Source of the DNA: Defluviitaleaceae bacterium
GTDB taxonomy: Bacteria; Bacillota_I; Bacilli_A; MOL361; Turicibacteraceae
DNA: 36,889 bases
Assembly (NCBI GenBank): GCA_009778135.1
Contig: WRKJ01000092.1
Location: 1 to 36,889, forward strand
Reading direction: 5' to 3'
In this document: in pieces, positions 32,250 through 36,889 of the stretch
How the letters are laid out: each line of letters begins with the position of its first letter
Numbering within the stretch: position 1 is the stretch's first letter
Position numbers and translations under genes: made by a program
The notes under the pieces: generated by a model
What the model was told of the DNA's origin: nothing
Database searches by the model: none
Seen by the model: the letters and a program-made list of their open reading frames with translations, nothing else

Positions 32250-33434
32250 TTAAGCATCCACTAAAGCTGCTAGTGCTTCTAGTTGACTCACTTTTTCAGC
32301 TTGTTCTTGTTCAAATTCATGCTGTCTTTTGATCGCTTCTTCTTCTGCTAACCTTTTGGCTTCAGCTTGCTGTTTCTCAAGCGCCACTTTTCGCTGAGTT
32401 TCCATTTCTTCATCAATTTTAATATCAATTTTCCAGCCGGTTAATTGCGCTGCTAAACGTACATTTTGACCTCGTTTACCAATCGCGAGCGACAATTGGT
32501 CAGCATCGACAATAACTGATGCCCGTTTTTCTTCTTCATTAATGTCAACATGCAACACATTGGCTGGACTTAAACTACTGGCCACAAATTTAGCAGGGTC
32601 TTCTGAGAAGGGAATTAAATCGAGCTTTTCGCCACCTAGTCCTTCAATAATCGTTCGAATACGAACACCCCCCAGACCGACACACGCGCCCACAGGATCA
32701 ATATTTTCATCTGTTGACGTGACACAAACTTTTCCCCTTTGTCCAATGTCACGAACAACATTTACGATCTTCACTGTGCCTTCATAAATTTCAGGCACTT
32801 CTAGTTCAAACAACTTCTTGATAATATTAGGATCACGACGTGTCACTAAAACAACCAAATTCTTTCCACGCATTTCAACACGGGTAATATAAACCCGGAT
32901 CCGTTCGCCAGCTTTGACTTCATCTAAATGTGTCACTTCAGTTAAAGGCAAAACACCTTCTAACTTTCCTAGGTCAATGTAAGCATTACGTTCATCAACT
33001 TTACTGACAATCCCCGTTATCAATTCACCAATGCGTTCTTCCATCTCTGCAATTAATGCATCTTGCTCCGCTTGCTTTAAGCGTTGACGCACAACTTGCT
33101 TCGCTGTTTGGGTGGCAATGCGACCAAAGCCACTTGGCGTCACTTCAAACTCAATCACATCGCCGTAGTCAGGATCCATTTTGAAAGCCTCAGCTTCTTC
33201 AATCGTCAACTCTGTTGCATCGTTCAAAACTTCTGCCACAACTGTCTTCTTCGTAAAAATACCGATGCTTCCAGCTTTTTCATCAATTTTAACAACAATC
33301 TCTGCTGCTTCATTAAAGTTACGCTTATACGCGCTCACTAATGCATGTTCAAACGCTTCAATGACAACCCCACGTGAGATGCCTTTCTCCTTTTCAATCA
33401 AATCCAAAGCCAAGAAAAATTCTTTTGTATTCAC
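32250..33434 (-). CDS. nusA: transcription termination/antitermination factor NusA
   Basis: 394 residues from a GTG start (GAGG upstream). The N-terminal RNA polymerase-binding domain (1-125) is followed by an S1 domain (about 130-200, GIVSKVDERNAYIDLGKLEG) and two KH domains (about 230-345) with DPVGACVGLGGVRIRTI and SLAIGKRGQNVRLAAQLTGW. A charged coiled tail (KQQAEAKRLAEEEAIKRQ) replaces the acidic repeats found in proteobacteria, as is usual in Firmicutes. It controls pausing, termination and antitermination. Confidence 0.96.
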   Translation of the reverse strand: MNTKEFFLALDLIEKEKGISRGVVIEAFEHALVSAYKRNFNEAAEIVVKIDEKAGSIGIFTKKTVVAEVLNDATELTIEEAEAFKMDPDYGDVIEFEVTPSGFGRIATQTAKQVVRQRLKQAEQDALIAEMEERIGELITGIVSKVDERNAYIDLGKLEGVLPLTEVTHLDEVKAGERIRVYITRVEMRGKNLVVLVTRRDPNIIKKLFELEVPEIYEGTVKIVNVVRDIGQRGKVCVTSTDENIDPVGACVGLGGVRIRTIIEGLGGEKLDLIPFSEDPAKFVASSLSPANVLHVDINEEEKRASVIVDADQLSLAIGKRGQNVRLAAQLTGWKIDIKIDEEMETQRKVALEKQQAEAKRLAEEEAIKRQHEFEQEQAEKVSQLEALAALVDA

Positions 33435-33484
33435 CCTGCAACGCCTCTTTCATCTTATCAAATTTGCTCAACCTTGAATGTCTA

Positions 33485-33952
33485 CTAAAACTTCACGGCC
33501 AACCTGGCTTTCTTAACATTGCTATATGCAATTTCGATTCTTTTCTTCCTTGTTTTAAACAAGCATTCAAGTACTAATATGTCCGATTCGAAGCTGATCA
33601 AATCTCCTTGAAACTCATCAATTTCATTAATTTCATGATGAACGACCACATTCACATAAGATCCAACAGCTTCAGCAATCGCTTCAACCGTCTTAAGTGG
33701 ACGTTCTGCACCAGGAGAAGAGACTTCTAGCATATATTCTTCTGAAATGACATCTAATTCATCAAGTTTTACACTAATCAATTCAGTCACAGCCACACAA
33801 TCATCCATGGTTAATCCATCAGCAGTATCTACAAAAATGCGAAGATACCATGTGCCATTCTCTTGCTCATAATCAATATCAATCAAGTAAGTTCTCGTTT
33901 CTTCACAAATCGGTAACATAAGTTTTTCAACTTTCTCTACAACACTCACCAT
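33485..33952 (-). CDS. rimP: ribosome maturation factor RimP
   Basis: 155 residues with the RimP N-domain (DYEQENGTWYLRIFVDT, LTMDDCVAVTELIS) and the ISEEYMLEVSSPGAERPLKT motif that is diagnostic. The C-terminal part is the SH3-like domain. It acts in 30S assembly. First gene of the rimP-nusA-ylxR-ylxQ-infB-lipoprotein-rbfA operon, with a leader of about 100 bases that contains a hairpin. Confidence 0.95.
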   Translation of the reverse strand: MVSVVEKVEKLMLPICEETRTYLIDIDYEQENGTWYLRIFVDTADGLTMDDCVAVTELISVKLDELDVISEEYMLEVSSPGAERPLKTVEAIAEAVGSYVNVVVHHEINEIDEFQGDLISFESDILVLECLFKTRKKRIEIAYSNVKKARLAVKF

Positions 33953-33987
33953 ACATCCCGCCTTTTAACAAATTAGCGTACAAATAA

Positions 33988-34009
33988 GGAGAGTGGATAG
34001 CCACTCTCC
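33988..34009. repeat. hairpin in the rimP operon leader
   Basis: GGAGAGTGG (33988-33996) and CCACTCTCC (34001-34009) form a perfect 9-bp stem with a 4-base loop. On the minus strand it lies between promoter and rimP start. The following TTATTTG is only weakly terminator-like, so it could be an attenuator or stability element. Confidence 0.6.
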
Positions 34010-34071
34010 CAAATTTTATCAAGCTCCAACGAAACCAAAAGATCACCATCTTTTCAGACACGTATAATTTA

Positions 34072-34100
34072 ATTATACCACATTTTAGTTCCAAAGTAAA
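34072..34100 (-). promoter_or_regulatory. promoter of the rimP-nusA-infB operon
   Basis: TTTACT (34095-34100), 17-bp spacer and TATAAT (34072-34077) preceded by TGTGG (extended -10), on the minus strand. It lies about 120 bases before the rimP start. Confidence 0.7.
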
Positions 34101-34115
34101 GATGTGTTAAACAAT

Positions 34116-34262
34116 TTACATCCGCTCATTGTTATTCAAAACTTGTTTATAATCCGATTTTAGCTTCATCATATGCTTTGCCCAGTCATCTTCCGGACGA
34201 AAACTGCAAATTGTGTAACTTTCCTTATGGACATCTATGCCGATATATACTATACTGTTCAT
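34116..34262 (-). pseudogene. IS110-family transposase relic (N-terminal fragment)
   Basis: The minus strand has GGAGG, then ATG at 34262 and a 48-residue frame beginning MNSIVYIGIDVHKESYTICSF. This is the start of the DEDD (RuvC-like) domain of IS110 transposases, with the first catalytic aspartate in GIDVHK. After about 21 residues the similarity fades and a TAA follows at 34116. The relic lies right before the promoter of the rimP operon. Confidence 0.75.
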
Positions 34263-34488
34263 ATGAACCTCCGATTGTTTGCGGTAATCCCTGTTACCTT
34301 TGATTTCTCAATCAATATTTTACAGGTAAATCCACGTTCTTACAATTGTCGAGGTTCTTTTTTTTGAATCCGGCACTACATATTGTACTAAGCTGGATTT
34401 TCATCGTAATCCCGCTCTTTTGAAGAACTTTTTACCATGGACTGATTCTGTCAAACTACATTGCACAACTGATTTCACTTCTACACAC

Positions 34489-34541
34489 AAATCCCATCTG
34501 GTCGGATAGATTCAATTCTACCACTTCTGATGGGATTTTTT
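34489..34541. terminator. structured inverted repeat with T-run, possible IS110 end structure
   Basis: AAATCCCATC (34489-34498) pairs with GATGGGATTT (34529-34538), with a nested TGGT/ACCA and TAGA/TCTA. On the plus strand it runs into TTTTTTTA like a terminator, but no plus-strand gene precedes it. It lies upstream of the IS110 relic. The rest of 34263-34488 shows no gene. Confidence 0.45.
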
Positions 34542-34567
34542 TATACAGTCTGTTTTTTCCCGCTTAC

Positions 34568-34596
34568 AAAAAAGCAAGATCATCTAATCTCGCTTT
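34568..34596 (-). terminator. intrinsic terminator of the two-component operon
   Basis: On the minus strand AAAGCGAGAT, a 6-base loop, ATCTTGCTTT and TTTG. It lies 27 bases after the stop of the response regulator gene. Confidence 0.8.
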
Positions 34597-34622
34597 AAAA
34601 AGTAATTAAAAGCCGCATCAGT

Positions 34623-35363
34623 TCAGACTTTTTCTACTATCTTTAATAATCCCTTCATTGCTCTTGCCGAAATTAGGCAATATTCTCCATTAACCATTTC
34701 TGCCTCTTTCGTCGATTTGTCTATTTCTTTGATGTTATTAGGATTAACAACAACAGATTTATGACAGCGATAAAAATCAGGAATGGCTTGCTCCACTTCT
34801 TTAAGGGAACCATAATACTCAAGTTGTCCATTATCTAAGTGTAAGACAAGCTTATGAGGAACATCCGACGACTCAATAAACATGACTTCCTCATAAGGAA
34901 CTGCCAAAACTCTATCCTCTATTTTCACTGTATAAATTTTCTTATCAGGATTTTTATCATTTAAATGACGTTTATTCGCAATTTGGATACAGTCACAAAC
35001 CCTTCTTTGAATTTCTTCTGGTTTATCTTTAATAATGTAATCCAAAGCTTCAATTTTATGAACAAAAGTCAAATAGGATAGTTCACTATGCGTCGTAACA
35101 AATACGATTTTTCCTAAATCATCCCTTTCTCTTATTTTTGAAGCAAGCGCAATTCCATTTATCTTATGCTGTAAATCAACATCTAAGAAATATAAGCCCA
35201 TTTTTTTAGGATTTTCATCAAGATAATCTAAAACATCACACGGATTCTCAGTTTCCAAAGCAACTTCCATATCTAATTCTTCTATCATAATGTAATTATC
35301 GACAATCTTCTTTAACCGCTCCCTTTGTTTTATATCATCTTCACAAATAAATATTGATAACAT
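34623..35363 (-). CDS. LytTR-family response regulator (AgrA/ComE type)
   Basis: 246 residues. Receiver domain about 1-125 with the acidic pair EDD (8-10), phosphoacceptor D61 in YFLDVDL, and LDYIIKD with the conserved lysine. LytTR DNA-binding domain from about 145 (RVLAVPYEEVMFIESSDVPHKLVLH, YRCHKSVVVNPNNIKEID). Such regulators bind direct repeats upstream of quorum-sensing, bacteriocin and virulence genes. Its AGGAGG lies in the end of the kinase gene, 3 bases before it, so both are translationally linked. Confidence 0.93.
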   Translation of the reverse strand: MLSIFICEDDIKQRERLKKIVDNYIMIEELDMEVALETENPCDVLDYLDENPKKMGLYFLDVDLQHKINGIALASKIRERDDLGKIVFVTTHSELSYLTFVHKIEALDYIIKDKPEEIQRRVCDCIQIANKRHLNDKNPDKKIYTVKIEDRVLAVPYEEVMFIESSDVPHKLVLHLDNGQLEYYGSLKEVEQAIPDFYRCHKSVVVNPNNIKEIDKSTKEAEMVNGEYCLISARAMKGLLKIVEKV

Positions 35364-35366
35364 ACA

Positions 35367-36659
35367 TTAACCTCCTACCATTATCTTTTGAATAAATTGA
35401 TCTTCTATCACACGTGTTTCTAACGACATATTCTTATACTCTTTTGCAAAATCTGATAAATTATTTAAACCAAGGCCGCGCCCTTCTCCCTTTGTTGAAA
35501 AGCCTGCTTGCTTTAATTGATGAATTTGCGGAAGTTCAAAACGACATGTATTTTGAACAATAAACGTTGTCACTTTCTCACTTTTAAAAATCCCAACTAG
35601 CAACTTCCCTTCTCCAATTTCCAGCAATTCCTCAATGGCATTATCTAGCAAGATTCCCAACGCACGGACAAGGACAAAAGAATCCATTGGAACAGCAGTA
35701 ATAGCATCTGTCGCCTCAAACGTCGCATCAATACCTTGCTCATGTGCCACCATCAATTTCACAGCAATAATACTTTTAACTTCTTTTACCTCAATTTTAC
35801 TCAACTGCTCCAAGCGAAAGTTATTCTTCAACATAAGTCTAGAACTCGCCTTAATTTTATCTTGATAATATTGTTTAAGCCCTTCATAATCCTCTTCGTT
35901 AATGAACTCATCTAAGGAGGATAAGATATTTTGATAATCATGCTTAAACTTTCTCATCTCAGAATATTGCCGTTCTATCTCGGTTGTGTATTGTTGCAGC
36001 GCTTCTTGCTCCCCTTGCTGTCTTTGAATTTCATATTTCTCGCGCAGTGTTCTAGAGTAGAAGTAAAAGATAATGAGCCCAATAACAGTATAAATGATAA
36101 AAAATATGAGATTTAACTGAATGAGTGTAATGTCATTCCCAAGGTATGTTGAGAGTATAATACTTCCATAAAATGAAGCTAAAATGAGTGTCGTAATGCT
36201 TGCAAGTATGAGTTGAAGATGTTTATTTTGATTAATTTTTACCCTTATTTTTTTAGTTAATTTCGTAAAAAAGAACGTAAATAAAATAGTTAGTATGGAC
36301 CAAATAAATAAATGAACAAGAAGCAAAGATTCATTATCAAATCCTGTTTCCCCCACTATTATAGACAAAATAATCGATGTAACATGATCAAATAAAATAC
36401 CTATCAGCATCGTTAAGGTTGATAGAAAAATAGATTTATTTAGATTATAGTGATGGACTTTATAGCTATAACAGCAAATAAAAAAAACTAATATCGGTGA
36501 TGCAAAGATGCCAATATAAGGAAATAATAAACCAGTACTAATTCCTGAAAATAAAACCCAAAAACAATCACTAAGTCTAACATAAAGCTTATAACTCAAA
36601 ATTTTGATCATTAAAAGAAGATAAATACTTTGAAAAGTAAATAAAGCAATATGCGTCAC
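35367..36659 (-). CDS. AgrC/ComD-type sensor histidine kinase (HPK10)
   Basis: 430 residues from a GTG at 36659 (AGGAGG 7 bases upstream). There are six membrane spans in the first 200 residues. A coiled segment leads to the phosphoacceptor His240 in RKFKHDYQNILSSLDEF, and the ATP-binding part has LLDNAIEEL and GEGRGLGLNNL. This is the HPK10 class that senses secreted peptides in Firmicutes. The regulator gene follows directly. No agrB, agrD or peptide exporter gene is visible within the window. Confidence 0.93.
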   Translation of the reverse strand: MTHIALFTFQSIYLLLMIKILSYKLYVRLSDCFWVLFSGISTGLLFPYIGIFASPILVFFICCYSYKVHHYNLNKSIFLSTLTMLIGILFDHVTSIILSIIVGETGFDNESLLLVHLFIWSILTILFTFFFTKLTKKIRVKINQNKHLQLILASITTLILASFYGSIILSTYLGNDITLIQLNLIFFIIYTVIGLIIFYFYSRTLREKYEIQRQQGEQEALQQYTTEIERQYSEMRKFKHDYQNILSSLDEFINEEDYEGLKQYYQDKIKASSRLMLKNNFRLEQLSKIEVKEVKSIIAVKLMVAHEQGIDATFEATDAITAVPMDSFVLVRALGILLDNAIEELLEIGEGKLLVGIFKSEKVTTFIVQNTCRFELPQIHQLKQAGFSTKGEGRGLGLNNLSDFAKEYKNMSLETRVIEDQFIQKIMVGG

Positions 36660-36694
36660 GTGTATTCCTCCTGTCTAAGCTTAAATATCTGATT

Positions 36695-36703
36695 ATTATA
36701 CCA
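36695..36703 (-). promoter_or_regulatory. extended -10 promoter of the kinase-regulator operon
   Basis: TGGTATAAT on the minus strand (TATAAT at 36695-36700). The -35 region is poor (TAGAAT) and lies only about 20 bases from the inserted element. Confidence 0.6.
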
Positions 36704-36741
36704 TAAATTCCCTGATAATTCTATTAAAAATATTAATATTT

Positions 36742-36770
36742 GGGTTTGTCAAGAAAAGTGTGTAAGTTTA
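36742..36770. mobile_element. terminal inverted repeat of an IS256-family element
   Basis: The minus strand reads TAAACTTACACACTTTTCTTGACAAACCC, of which the ends TTACACA and TTGACA plus CCC are typical of IS256-family repeats. The transposase stop codon lies at its inner end. The outer end near 36742 marks the insertion border. Confidence 0.7.
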
Positions 36771-36889
36771 AGGGAGAAAAACACTATATTTATCAATGCG
36801 TTGGGCAAATTTCTCATTGACCATAAGCTGATTAAGGACCATAGCCCAGTTCTGAACACGACCACCATCCCATTTAGAATGAAGCTCTT
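36768..36889 (-). CDS. IS256-family (mutator type) transposase, C-terminal end, runs off window
   Basis: 40 codons are seen, ending at TAA (36768-36770). The motif KWDGGRVQNWAMVLNQL matches the conserved C-terminus of IS256 transposases (W..R.NW...LNQL). The element would continue beyond 36889. It lies directly upstream of the sensor kinase gene in the same orientation, so outward reading from it could reach the kinase. Confidence 0.75.
   Translation of the reverse strand, partial: ELHSKWDGGRVQNWAMVLNQLMVNEKFAQRIDKYSVFLP

Noticed and set aside
34173-34367. Plus-strand open frame of 64 codons
   Set aside because: It is the reverse complement of the IS110 transposase relic, which has a clear family motif and SD on the minus strand.

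Overview
The window looks like a chromosomal segment of a low-GC Gram-positive bacterium (Bacillota). The signs are strong AGGAGG-type ribosome binding sites, many TGnTATAAT promoters, GTG and TTG starts, and the gene order rimP-nusA-ylxR-ylxQ-infB. A BlaI/BlaR1-type pair, an AgrC/AgrA-type two-component system and L33 (rpmG) fit the same group. Tryptophan is encoded by TGG and TGA is a stop, so the standard code applies. I cannot name the genus from sequence alone. Bacilli or Erysipelotrichia-like bacteria are plausible, and the pair of large M60 (enhancin-like) metallopeptidases suggests a host-associated life.

Layout. 1-5497: two tandem M60 peptidases on the minus strand with lectin and carbohydrate-binding modules; the first runs off the window. 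5693-7775: an S66 LD-carypeptidase-type carboxypeptidase overlapping an M20 amidohydrolase. 7957-8316: an unknown helical protein. 8408-8595: two tandem 21-22 residue peptides with a near-identical core. 9189-10557: two neighbouring toxin-antitoxin operons. 10809-10882: a tRNA-Thr(GGT), followed by a small membrane protein. 11714-14121: NCS2-type permease, M42 aminopeptidase and a relic of upp behind one promoter. 14195-16186: a class B penicillin-binding protein. 16258-19779: a TruB-like protein that lacks the catalytic aspartate, rpmG, an orphan MrpC/NuoK-like subunit, a THUMP methyltransferase and msrA. 20172-20862: two small unknown genes.

20939-24044 holds the most unusual gene set. A BlaI-type repressor is followed by an M56 (BlaR1-type) membrane peptidase whose outer C-terminus is made of PepSY domains rather than a penicillin-binding domain. 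A separately transcribed PepSY membrane protein ends in an almost identical PepSY module. Both promoters carry copies of one 14-bp operator-like palindrome, which suggests a closed BlaI regulon.

24213-28281 is a plus-strand housekeeping run (der, a small ORF, a YggS-family gene, gpsA, prmC). It converges on the minus-strand translation/transcription operon rimP-nusA-ylxR-ylxQ-infB-lipoprotein-rbfA (33952-28317), where a lipoprotein gene sits between infB and rbfA. 34116-36889 holds an IS110-type transposase relic, an AgrC/AgrA-like two-component system without agrB/agrD in view, and the end of an IS256-family element that runs off the window.
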